DNA of 17,049 nucleotides from JBCBKZ01 sp039026975 (GTDB lineage Bacteria; Bacteroidota; Bacteroidia; J057). The first letter of the stretch is position 1. Every line of letters starts with the position of its first letter. The DNA lies in NCBI GenBank assembly GCA_039026975.1, contig JBCCLI010000104.1, positions 1-17,049 of the forward strand, read 5' to 3'. Under the pieces are notes generated by a model, which did not search any database, had not been told where the DNA came from, and saw nothing but the letters and a program-made list of their open reading frames with translations. Of the stretch, positions 1 to 7,457 are shown piece by piece. Both the position numbers and the translations under genes were made by a program.

Positions 1-1
1 G

Positions 2-1333
2 GATCCAGATATAAATCCCGAACCTCTTTTCATCTATAATGAAACTATTTGGGGTGTATTTTTAGATGATGAAATTTTAGCGCATAACTTCTTATGGAAG
101 TATGATCCTCTTACTACTACGGTAGATACCATACATGTATTTGATGATGAACTCATGGGTCTTCAACCCCACTCAGAGTTGATTGAATTTCAAGGGAAGC
201 TCTGGGGCCTAACGGAAGATGGAGGGCTGTATGGTGATGGAGTGATTTATCGCATAAATGAAGACGGAACCGATTTTAAAAAGGTAGCAGATTTCGGGCC
301 TGATCTGGCAGGCGATTACCCAGAAGAAATTCCTTTACTCTTAGCTAAAGGGATAGCTTCTCTGACGGCTCCCACTGATTCCCTCACCTATGGAGATGAT
401 TTTCCCATACTAACGGTCACCTCAGATAGCGAACAAGAGTTCATATTTAGTAGCTCCGATGAAAGTGTAGCTGAAATTGAAGGGAATTCTGTTATGATTA
501 AGGGGGTAGGCTCTTCCATCCTGACTACCTTCCATGAGGAATCTGCCTATTATTTTGCTGATAGCTTAGCCTTTACCTTGAATGTAGCTAAAGCAGCTCT
601 CACTATTAGTGTAGATAGCATAACGAGGAAATACCAAGAACCTAATTCTGTACTGGCTCCTGTATATGAGGGCTTCGCGTATGAGGAAGATGAAAATGTC
701 CTGACGGCCCAGGCTGTTATCACTACGGATGCTACCCAGGAAAGTGATGCAGGTATTTATGATATTTCTGTTAGTGGAGCTACTGCTGATAATTATGAGA
801 TCACCCATGAAAATGGAACCCTCTATATCTTAGCTGCTGATCAGGAGATCACCTTTAACAGTCTGGCTATCAAATTCATAGATAGTGAAGACTTTTCTCT
901 TGACGCTATTGCATCTTCAGGCTTGGATGTCTCCTATGAGTTATCTACTGACTCGGTCATTAGCCTGGAAGGAAATATGGCGAGTATCATTGGGCCAGGG
1001 AATGTAGAGATTACGGCTACCCAAACAGGGAGCAATAACTACCTGGCTGCAGAGGCAGTTAGCCAAACCCTCATAGTCCAGGGATTTACTACAAGTGTGG
1101 AAGAATCATTGGACCTGGATGCAGCTATCTACCCGAATCCAGCTACGGGTCAGTTCCAGCTCCAAACAGAATTCCTGTATGAGCAGGTACGCCTGTATGA
1201 CCTGGAAGGGAAAATGGTGAAGAGATTCAATAAGCAGGACGCCTATAATGTGGAGAATTTACCAGCAGGCACCTATCTGCTAGAGGTAAGGAATACCGAA
1301 GAAGCCAAGAGAGGCAGGCTGGTTATACAGTAA
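2..1333 (+). CDS. T9SS-sorted secreted protein with GloVer-type repeat, Ig-like and MBG domains (5' partial)
   Basis: The reading frame is open from base 2, so the gene enters from the left and only its last 443 codons are present; the ATG at 155 is internal. The N-terminal part has a GG-x-GDGVIYRINEDGT pattern typical of 'choice-of-anchor' GloVer repeats. Then come two bacterial Ig-like stretches (about 370-580 and 840-1080) flanking an MBG-like domain (about 590-830; it ends in DNYEITHENGTLYI). The last ~80 residues are a type A T9SS sorting domain: AIYPNPATGQFQL, then RLYDLEGKMV, then NLPAGTYLLEV and RLVIQ at the end. Known for the family: this domain directs outer-membrane translocation by the T9SS and is removed when the cargo is attached to the surface or released. 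The substrate or adhesive role is unknown. A strong terminator follows. Confidence 0.85.
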   Translation, partial: DPDINPEPLFIYNETIWGVFLDDEILAHNFLWKYDPLTTTVDTIHVFDDELMGLQPHSELIEFQGKLWGLTEDGGLYGDGVIYRINEDGTDFKKVADFGPDLAGDYPEEIPLLLAKGIASLTAPTDSLTYGDDFPILTVTSDSEQEFIFSSSDESVAEIEGNSVMIKGVGSSILTTFHEESAYYFADSLAFTLNVAKAALTISVDSITRKYQEPNSVLAPVYEGFAYEEDENVLTAQAVITTDATQESDAGIYDISVSGATADNYEITHENGTLYILAADQEITFNSLAIKFIDSEDFSLDAIASSGLDVSYELSTDSVISLEGNMASIIGPGNVEITATQTGSNNYLAAEAVSQTLIVQGFTTSVEESLDLDAAIYPNPATGQFQLQTEFLYEQVRLYDLEGKMVKRFNKQDAYNVENLPAGTYLLEVRNTEEAKRGRLVIQ

Positions 1334-1348
1334 AAAAACCCCTTATCA

Positions 1349-1385
1349 AAAAAGGCCATTCCTGATTATCGGGAATGGCCTTTTT
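1349..1385. terminator. Bidirectional rho-independent terminator
   Basis: A perfect 14-bp inverted repeat (AAAAAGGCCATTCC at 1349-1362 against GGAATGGCCTTTTT at 1372-1385) with a 9-base loop. It has a T-run on the right for plus-strand transcription and, read on the minus strand, another T-run. It lies between the convergent ends of the T9SS protein (stop 1333) and the phosphatase (stop 1406), so it can stop both transcripts. Confidence 0.9.
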
Positions 1386-1405
1386 GCTCATAGGCAGGCA
1401 GACTA

Positions 1406-2302
1406 TTATTTTTCCTCAAATACAATAGCTAGTGCCTCTCCATCCCAACACTCAGGAACGGAAAGCCCTAGTGCATCCAGTATGGTAGCAGGGATGTCAA
1501 ATATCCTTGCATCTTCTATCTTCTGATGGGTATCCGCACCCTTTCCACTTATGAGAATAGGAATCTGTCGTTCGTCTATTGTATTTCCTCCATGGCTTTT
1601 TCCCTTCCCACCATGGTCTGAAGTTACCACAAAAAGCGTTTGCTCATATATCCCCGCCTCTTTATATGCCTGTATGATCTCTCCTATCAGTGAATCTGCC
1701 TTTTCTACTGCTTGATAGTATGGAGGGGACTTATGCCCTTCAGCATGACCCGTAATGTCTACATGATCCAGATGGATAAAGGTAAAAACCGGTTTGAACT
1801 GCCTTATGTAAGAAACGGCTAAAGCAGTAGTCATATCTTCATCCTTAGCCCCTGCTTGTACAGTAGCTATGTCCCTTTCCACATAATGGCTAATATTCGG
1901 CCAATCGTGAAAAAGAGCCGTTTGTACATCAGGTTTGGCCTCTCTGATTACCCGAAAAATGGTGGGGATCATTTCCCCTTTTTTCCCTCCACATAAGACC
2001 CTCTCTTTTATATCCCGCTGGGTCCAGCGATTATGATAAACCTTATGCGTTTCTGAATCACATCCATTCAAGAGGGAAGTCCAATTAGGGCCACTTTTGG
2101 TAGGCATCACATTCTCTCCTGTTAGGTGTACTCCATCATGTATGAGTGCATCCATTACAGGGGTAACTGCATTCGGTATCCCATATACCCCCATGCCATC
2201 TACCCCAATTAACACAGCATGCTGGAAGGAAGCCTGGGCGGGTACCTCCAAAAAGCCGAGAGATACCCATAAACAACTTATAAGAAGGATGCACTTATTC
2301 AT
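1406..2302 (-). CDS. Secreted alkaline phosphatase/phosphodiesterase superfamily protein
   Basis: A 298-residue protein with a signal peptide (hydrophobic residues 4-18, probable cleavage after PAQA, about 24). It carries the metal and nucleophile motifs of the type I phosphodiesterase/nucleotide pyrophosphatase branch of the alkaline phosphatase superfamily: GVDGMG (metal ligand D35), PTKSGPNWTSLLNG (likely nucleophile S70), HLDHVDITGH (D182 and H186), SDHGG (D229, H230) and SHGG (H237). Such enzymes use two zinc ions to cleave phosphate mono- or diesters, here in the periplasm or outside. It is short for the family, with a minimal core and no extra domains. S70 as nucleophile is by motif position; many NPPs use Thr. 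The gene stands alone, divergent from the TPR protein and convergent on the T9SS cargo gene. The exact substrate cannot be read from the sequence. Confidence 0.85.
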   Translation of the reverse strand: MNKCILLISCLWVSLGFLEVPAQASFQHAVLIGVDGMGVYGIPNAVTPVMDALIHDGVHLTGENVMPTKSGPNWTSLLNGCDSETHKVYHNRWTQRDIKERVLCGGKKGEMIPTIFRVIREAKPDVQTALFHDWPNISHYVERDIATVQAGAKDEDMTTALAVSYIRQFKPVFTFIHLDHVDITGHAEGHKSPPYYQAVEKADSLIGEIIQAYKEAGIYEQTLFVVTSDHGGKGKSHGGNTIDERQIPILISGKGADTHQKIEDARIFDIPATILDALGLSVPECWDGEALAIVFEEK

Positions 2303-2375
2303 AGACGGGAAGAATCACACACTACTATTATTAACTTTTTTTCAGCAGATAAATTTTTTCAGAATGCTAGATTCT

Positions 2376-2387
2376 CTTATTAATAAG
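2376..2387. other. 12-bp perfect palindrome in a divergent intergenic region
   Basis: CTTATTAATAAG is a perfect palindrome in the 151-bp AT-rich gap between the divergent phosphatase (start 2302) and TPR protein (start 2454). Its place suits a dimeric repressor site, but AT-rich palindromes of this size arise by chance, and I saw no clear TAnnTTTG promoter for either gene. Confidence 0.25.
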
Positions 2388-2453
2388 TAAAACATTATTT
2401 CGATATTTCATTTAGAACGATTTGACGAATTAAAATTATCTTACCTACACCTC

Positions 2454-3671
2454 ATGATGAAGTCGCTATTCTCCTTTGTAGCTATTTACCTGCTATGGAA
2501 TACCCTCTCTGCCCAGCTTTTCTATACAGATCCTGAAAAGTTACATCAGGAATTCAGGGCTAAGTACATGGCTATTACTGCTCCTTCTTCCAGTTCAGCC
2601 TCCTCAGGCGCTCCCCCCAGCCATAAAAACTTCCAGGAAGCTAAAGAGGTAGGGGAAAAACTCTTGTACAAGGCAGAAAAACAGCTGTGGAAAGATCACA
2701 CAGAAATGGCCATATATCTGCATAATGTAGCTTGCTTACATACCGCCTTCTACCAATATTACCGGGCAGAACAACTCTTCAGACCTGCACTTGATATTTG
2801 GGCTAAAAGAATAGGTACAGAAGAACCCCAATACATTCTTACTGCCTTACACCTGGCAGAAGGGTATATTCTGGAAGGTCGCCCTGGAAAGGCCAACTAT
2901 TTACTGACGGAGTCATACAAGGCCATTAATGCCTTTATGATCCCAGATAAAATCTACTTGTATGAGAATGAACTGGAAGCGGCCGGTCATTATTGGGCGC
3001 AGGGGGATATGCTAGCGGCTGAATACTACCTCATCATGGCCCTGAGACTATTACCAAAGACCAGTGAGATAGACGGTAACCATGGATACATTCTGACCGC
3101 CCTGGGCCAGTTATATAGAGAATGGGGTAGATATCCAGAATCAGTGGGTTTCTTTAAGGAAGCCTGGGAAATATGGTCTAGCCAGTACGCAAGCATGTAT
3201 GCTGGATACGCTTATTATGAAAGTCAGCTCCTTAGGGTGCCTGGTACCATAGACATAGAACGCTACCTGGTAGGGGATCCTTACACCCATGCCAGTGAAA
3301 CAGAAGATAGCTATCACCTGGACCCCAATAATAGATTTACCTCTCCCAGGGATGCCAGGTATCTGAAAAATATAGATAATGACTCCCACGTTTACAGATC
3401 TACCTATGATCCTGAAACCAAGTCCATCAACAGAACAGGGGTCCAGATAGAGCCTGATCCTACCCTAAGAATTAGACCTTACCAAGGAAATACGTCCCGT
3501 TCTACTACCAGGTCTGCCAGCAGATCCACACGGACAAGTAGGGTAACACCCGGCCTGCAAGTACCTCATGATCAGCCGCTCACACATGAGATTCCCTTAA
3601 AGATTAAGAAAGAGAATATGAATATGGACCACCCTAAGCGGCTAATCTCACCCAGAGTGGGAGGGTACTAG
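2454..3671 (+). CDS. Secreted tetratricopeptide-repeat protein with a basic Ser/Thr/Arg-rich tail
   Basis: A 405-residue protein of unrecognised specific function. A signal peptide (MMKSLFSFVAIYLLWNTLSA, cleavage near residue 20) is followed by a short Ser/Ala/Pro linker (44-56). Paired amphipathic helices of TPR type span about 60-245; the clearest repeat is ALGQLYREWGRYPESVGFF (217-235). After residue 260 the sequence becomes low in hydrophobics and probably unstructured. Within it is a run rich in Ser, Thr and Arg (347-363), and the C-terminus is basic. TPRs are protein-docking scaffolds, so a periplasmic or surface assembly role is likely, but no partner is visible. The start could be either of two adjacent ATGs (2454 or 2457). 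It converges with the DUF418 gene, with only 7 bp between the stops. Confidence 0.8.
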   Translation: MMKSLFSFVAIYLLWNTLSAQLFYTDPEKLHQEFRAKYMAITAPSSSSASSGAPPSHKNFQEAKEVGEKLLYKAEKQLWKDHTEMAIYLHNVACLHTAFYQYYRAEQLFRPALDIWAKRIGTEEPQYILTALHLAEGYILEGRPGKANYLLTESYKAINAFMIPDKIYLYENELEAAGHYWAQGDMLAAEYYLIMALRLLPKTSEIDGNHGYILTALGQLYREWGRYPESVGFFKEAWEIWSSQYASMYAGYAYYESQLLRVPGTIDIERYLVGDPYTHASETEDSYHLDPNNRFTSPRDARYLKNIDNDSHVYRSTYDPETKSINRTGVQIEPDPTLRIRPYQGNTSRSTTRSASRSTRTSRVTPGLQVPHDQPLTHEIPLKIKKENMNMDHPKRLISPRVGGY

Positions 3672-3678
3672 AATTTTG

Positions 3679-4896
3679 TCACTTGTTGAATGCTTGTACC
3701 TTCCCATAGGTTAAAGACCGCCATGCCCACTCAAACGGGCCAAACTTAAAACGGGATAGCCACCATTGGGAATAAAGAAGTTGAAGCAGCCATATGCCTA
3801 GTATAAAGGGCCACTGGCCGGCTCTACCTACCGTTCCATAAAGCCCCAGGCCATGACCGTAGAAAATAAAAGTAGCTATAATTGACTGCATGAGGTAGTT
3901 AGTGAGGGCCATCCTGCCCACAGGAGCTATCCACTTCTGGAGCCACGGTAAGTAGCGCCCTTGGCAGACTAACATCACAGCAGCTATGTATCCTAAGGCC
4001 ATAGGAAGGCTGCCTACATAATGGAATTGACTACCCAGAAAAAAGCTGTATTCACAGCTCCATGCCTGCGCGTAGTTCTGGAGTAAGCCATAAATCCCAA
4101 GGGTAAGTCCTAATCCCAGTCCTATTATCAGCATTCTCTTGTAGAAGCGAGCAGTCCGTTCTCCTGTAAGAATTTTTGCCTTAAATAGTCCCATCCCTAT
4201 TAGCATTAAGCCCGTAACCTGCCAGCCTACTGCTGTCAGGAATACAAAGGTTTCTAAAAAAGAAGACATCTCTGCTCTGAAGACTTGCTGCTGTCCCCAC
4301 CCTCCCTGATAAGCCATTATCTCTTCCTGCAAACTTTCTTCAGACGGCTGCCAGAAAGAACAGTTTTCCACTACTGCTTCCTCAGGCCAATAAGGCATGC
4401 TAAGCCCAAAAAATAAACTGATTAAAAGCGAGATAGACATAAAGATTCCTCCCCATATAAACAGGTTGTTAGCAGACTTCTTACGAAATAAAAATACCCA
4501 AACAGAACAGAGGGCATAGGCCACCAGTATATCTCCATACCAGATGACATAGGCGTGAAACAAGCCTATCAATAACAACCAGAAGTTTCTCAAATAATGT
4601 CGTCCCAGGGGATTTCTACTCTTAGCTTCTATACGGGAAGACATCAATATAACGCCAGCCCCGAAGAGCATAGAAAAAAGAGAGATGAATTTCTGATTGG
4701 CAAATAGCTCACTGAACCAAAAGGCCCATTCATCTGCTCCCGCCAGGACACCTGCTGCCATAGGGTTATTATAATTAGCACTCACCATAGAAAATGAGGT
4801 CATATTCATGATGAGAATCCCCATAATGGCGAATCCCCTCAAAATATCAAGCGAGATGATTCGCTGAGACTGTTGGGTAGGGGTAGATGTCTGCAT
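3679..4896 (-). CDS. DUF418 (YeiB-like) integral membrane protein
   Basis: A 405-residue polytopic membrane protein. The N-terminus has the family signature RIISLDILRGFAIMGIL (12-28), the region shared with heparan-alpha-glucosaminide N-acetyltransferase-like proteins. Several hydrophobic spans follow (about 58-86, 103-138, 146-166, 212-240, 252-272, 296-311, 326-346, 362-380). The C-terminus carries the DUF418 hallmarks GRMALTNYLMQS (327-338) and FKFGPFEWAWRSLTYGK (383-399). Length fits the family. No precise role is established; a transporter or membrane acyl-transfer function is often suggested because of the N-terminal similarity. It is transcribed away from the lipoprotein at 5018 with a 121-bp gap and no obvious promoter match. 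Family assignment is secure; function is not. Confidence 0.9.
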   Translation of the reverse strand: MQTSTPTQQSQRIISLDILRGFAIMGILIMNMTSFSMVSANYNNPMAAGVLAGADEWAFWFSELFANQKFISLFSMLFGAGVILMSSRIEAKSRNPLGRHYLRNFWLLLIGLFHAYVIWYGDILVAYALCSVWVFLFRKKSANNLFIWGGIFMSISLLISLFFGLSMPYWPEEAVVENCSFWQPSEESLQEEIMAYQGGWGQQQVFRAEMSSFLETFVFLTAVGWQVTGLMLIGMGLFKAKILTGERTARFYKRMLIIGLGLGLTLGIYGLLQNYAQAWSCEYSFFLGSQFHYVGSLPMALGYIAAVMLVCQGRYLPWLQKWIAPVGRMALTNYLMQSIIATFIFYGHGLGLYGTVGRAGQWPFILGIWLLQLLYSQWWLSRFKFGPFEWAWRSLTYGKVQAFNK

Positions 4897-5017
4897 AGAT
4901 AATCAGTTATTTGTGCCTTAATCACTTACCACCCAATTTCGTAACTTCCCATTGATTTAACATAGTCCTCTAGGGAGATAGGCCGTTCATTAGTAATAAC
5001 CATAAACAAGCGAAGCC

Positions 5018-5803
5018 ATGAAGCTTTCACGAGTATGTACTGTGTGCCTATGGGCAGCTATGATAGTAATCATAAGTAGTTGCAGCAGAGATGACCCATT
5101 GACTGAGAACCCTGATCAGCTAGACGTCTATCTGGCAGCTAATAACAGCCTCCCCTTAGTAACTGACTCTCTCATTGCTTGTGCCTTTGGCGGGCAGACG
5201 GGTATATTCGAAAATACCAGCTTCCCAGTAGGGGTTTTATTCTATCCTGAAGCCAATGCGACTAATTTCCAATACTTTGAGACGAAGGAGCTCAATGTAG
5301 ATCCGAATGATTATAGCAAATATTGTCGGGTGGAGTTTACCAATGAACCCTTTTTTAATGGATACCTGAGAAGGTTTCTACGGCCAGAGCAAACCCAGGA
5401 AAGGTACGGACTCGTGCTATACCAACGTGGAGATAAATTCTACATTTCCAATCCCATCAAACTGAAACAGCAAGATACCCCCACAGAATATAACCCTGAC
5501 CTGCTACAGATAGACCAGACTGACCCCCTTTCTCCCATCTTTACCTGGACAGATGGACGGGTGCAGGAAAATGTCATCTACTTCCATGCTATCCTGGATG
5601 ATCAGGGAGAATTAGTCTCTGGGACGTATACCTTTGAAAAGCAGTTTCAGTTCTACAATCTGTCTAATGTAGTGCTTAACATACGTGATATTACCCCTCC
5701 CCCTGCCTTGGAAATAGGTAAAACCTACCAGTTTGTACTGATGGGGGTAAGCATAGATAACTGGGTAAATTTATTTTCTGATGTTATTTTTCAGGTGAAT
5801 TGA
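5018..5803 (+). CDS. Hypothetical lipoprotein, probably surface-exposed
   Basis: A 261-residue protein with a lipoprotein signal peptide: a hydrophobic core at 6-20 and lipobox ISSC with lipidated C22. The residues after the cysteine read S-R-D-D-P. A basic residue followed by two acidic ones just after the cysteine resembles the Bacteroidota lipoprotein export signal that places lipoproteins on the cell surface. The rest is aromatic-rich and looks beta-structured, ending in KTYQFVLMGVSIDNWVNLF (about 237-255), a pattern of Ig- or fibronectin-like folds. I do not recognise a named domain. It is followed 93 bp later on the same strand by a second, broken lipoprotein gene with a similar start, so the two may once have been co-expressed. 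Confidence 0.75.
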   Translation: MKLSRVCTVCLWAAMIVIISSCSRDDPLTENPDQLDVYLAANNSLPLVTDSLIACAFGGQTGIFENTSFPVGVLFYPEANATNFQYFETKELNVDPNDYSKYCRVEFTNEPFFNGYLRRFLRPEQTQERYGLVLYQRGDKFYISNPIKLKQQDTPTEYNPDLLQIDQTDPLSPIFTWTDGRVQENVIYFHAILDDQGELVSGTYTFEKQFQFYNLSNVVLNIRDITPPPALEIGKTYQFVLMGVSIDNWVNLFSDVIFQVN

Positions 5804-5896
5804 TTTCAGATTTTTTGGACCACCTCTTCACAATTTCTACTGGCAGTCGATTAATGTGTGGAAAGCCTATTCACAAATGAACATTAATCCATTGCC

Positions 5897-6442
5897 ATGG
5901 AAAAGCTAACTCGTTTTCTCATTCTCTTTATTTCTGTAGGTACTCTCTGCTCATGTGATGACAGGAATCCACTAAGAGGTGAAGGACTAGGAAAAATTGA
6001 AGGCGTATATATAGGCACTGCCACGTACCAGGAATCAGAAATAAGATCTTTCCTAAATATAGACTCTTCCCAAACCATAGTCTTCTAGGATACATTCGAA
6101 GAAAGGTTCACTGTTAACCTACTATCAGAGACTACCTATGGCTATACCACCACCTATGAATTCAGATTCGTTAGATCTGGTCCCTACCCCTTCAAGCATG
6201 ATATAGGGAATGAGGATTTTACCTATTCTATTTACAGCCTACCCTATGAAATCTCTTATGAGGGAGAACAAAAGTTTGAAAGCAGGCTTAGCTTTCTGCA
6301 AGACTCAACCAGCAATTCCCGGATGATAAGGGGGTATATGCTGGAAGAAGAATTGGTAGGAACTGAAAAAGTGGATGCCATGGGAGAATCCTATGTATCA
6401 AAGAAGAAACGTGTCTATCAACTCTCAGCAGATAAACAATAA
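5897..6442 (+). pseudogene. Lipoprotein gene interrupted by one in-frame TAG stop
   Basis: Translation from ATG 5897 gives a lipoprotein start (hydrophobic 5-15, LCSC with lipidated C20, then DDRNP) and stops at TAG 6086-6088 after 63 residues. The same frame continues without any other stop to TAA at 6440-6442, which makes 181 codons in all. The continuation has a normal protein-like composition (it begins DTFEERFTVNLLSETTYGY, includes YEFRFVRSGPYPF, and ends KKRVYQLSADKQ). A single base change (for example to TAT, TAC, CAG or GAG at codon 64) would restore one ORF. So this is a nonsense-mutated gene, a sequencing error, or a readthrough gene. The product is an unrecognised small lipoprotein. 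It converges with the AraC-family gene, with 5 bp between the stops. Confidence 0.8.
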
Positions 6443-6447
6443 TATAG

Positions 6448-7341
6448 CTAGGCTACTATCTCATTCATCCAGGTCTTCTCCATGAAGGAAGACCTAAATG
6501 CTATGGGTGTCTCTTCCATAATCTCCTTGAATTTCCGGTTAAAGTAGGGAACATTATTATAGCCACACTCAAAACTTATTTCAGCTACGGTCATATCAGT
6601 AGAAATGAGCAGCTTAGAAGCCCTGTGAATGCGAAACTCATTGATGAGTTGAACAAAAGTTTTCTTCGTATGCTTCTTGATGAATTTGAAAAAAGCAGGT
6701 TCCGTTAAGCCTATCAAATCTGAGGCTTCTTTCACCTTAATCTCCTTGTGATGGTTCTCTATGATATAATCGTATACCTGCTTGATACGTTCCAGCTTGG
6801 AGTGAGAAAGGTGTAAAGAGTACTCTTTGGAACAGATAGGGATTACCTCCGTAGTTTGGGCTAATAAACCGAATAATCTCAGTAAATGAACCATCTTCTC
6901 AAGGCCCTCCGTATTGAGAATTCTATTGATAACGGGACTCGCTTTTCTGACAGTTTCTCCATGAAAGTATAGACCCCTATCTGCCTGGGAAACTAGTGCC
7001 TTAACAGCCCTTAATTCTGGTCTATCTAGGAACTCAGAACCCAAAAAATCTGGAATCATCTGAATCACAACCTGTTCACTTTCCATCTCTGTAAGAAAGC
7101 CGTGCGGAAGGTTGGCCCCTAGCATGACAAGATCTCCTTCGTGATAGTTAGAAATAGTATTTCCCACAAATCTTTTCCCAAAACTTTTCCGCGTAAAACA
7201 TATTTCAATTTCCGGGTGGAAATGCCATGCTTTACTCAATAAGGGGCGACTATTTCTCGCTACTATTTTAGCTGTAAAAGATCTTTCGGGCCTTCCTGAT
7301 ATGAGTTCATATTCCGGTTTCATACATATATATAATACCAT
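6448..7341 (-). CDS. AraC-family transcriptional regulator with N-terminal cupin sensor
   Basis: A 297-residue regulator. The N-terminal half is a cupin-type ligand domain (W39-H40-F41-H42-PEIEI and GDLVMLGANLPH, roughly 35-100). The C-terminal ~105 residues form the two-helix-turn-helix AraC DNA-binding domain: the first HTH around 202-224 (VKEASDLIGLTEPAFFKFIKK), the second around 250-283 (TVAEISFECGYNNVPYFNRK, then FKEIMEETPIAFR), the standard signature. The start at 7341 has AGGAG three bases upstream; M7 (7323) is the alternative and lacks such a site. It is divergently paired with the TonB receptor and is probably its activator, responding to a sugar-like effector bound in the cupin. 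Effector identity is inference. Confidence 0.92.
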   Translation of the reverse strand: MVLYICMKPEYELISGRPERSFTAKIVARNSRPLLSKAWHFHPEIEICFTRKSFGKRFVGNTISNYHEGDLVMLGANLPHGFLTEMESEQVVIQMIPDFLGSEFLDRPELRAVKALVSQADRGLYFHGETVRKASPVINRILNTEGLEKMVHLLRLFGLLAQTTEVIPICSKEYSLHLSHSKLERIKQVYDYIIENHHKEIKVKEASDLIGLTEPAFFKFIKKHTKKTFVQLINEFRIHRASKLLISTDMTVAEISFECGYNNVPYFNRKFKEIMEETPIAFRSSFMEKTWMNEIVA

Positions 7342-7365
7342 TTTCTCCTGAGAATGGGGTAAAAA

Positions 7366-7394
7366 AGGATAGAATTGTGCAAGAATAGGATAGA
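7366..7394 (+). promoter_or_regulatory. Candidate AraC-type operator: two direct half-sites 21 bp apart
   Basis: AGGATAGA occurs at 7366-7373 and again at 7387-7394, an exact 21-bp period (two helical turns). Lining up the two 21-bp units gives agreement beyond the 8-bp core. Direct repeats at this spacing are how AraC-family monomers with two HTHs typically bind in tandem. The second half-site ends 6 bases before the first TTG of the promoter that follows, the usual place for an activator touching RNA polymerase. The neighbour at 6448-7341 is the obvious binder. That it binds here is inferred. Confidence 0.55.
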
Positions 7395-7400
7395 TTACTA

Positions 7401-7433
7401 TTGTCTTGACAATGAATTGGCGGGATACCTTTG
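7401..7433 (+). promoter_or_regulatory. Bacteroidota-type promoter of the TonB receptor gene
   Basis: TACCTTTG at 7426-7433 matches the Bacteroidota -7 consensus TAnnTTTG exactly. A TTG at 7401-7403 (22-bp spacer) or 7406-7408 (17-bp spacer) can serve as the -33 element. Transcription would start near 7440, which places the in-frame TTG/ATG codons at 7431 and 7434 upstream of the message and points to ATG 7458 as the true start. The -33 region also holds a small inverted repeat (TTGTC-TT-GACAA, 7401-7412). Confidence 0.6.
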
Positions 7434-7457
7434 ATGTACACTTTAATCATTAGACGT

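Noticed and set aside
1..6. GGATCC at the very first base, suggesting a BamHI clone end
   Set aside because: Other GGATCC sites occur inside the window (for example near 3276, 8478 and 14923), the right end does not show one, and a 6-mer at an edge may be chance.
2421..2444. TTTG plus TATCTTAC as a promoter for the TPR gene
   Set aside because: The -7 match is only 6 of 8 and the spacer of 12 bases is too short for a Bacteroidota promoter.
7431..7457. Upstream TTG/ATG starts for the TonB receptor (7431, 7434)
   Set aside because: They fall within or right next to the -7 promoter element, before the expected transcription start, and would add nine residues ahead of a normal signal peptide.
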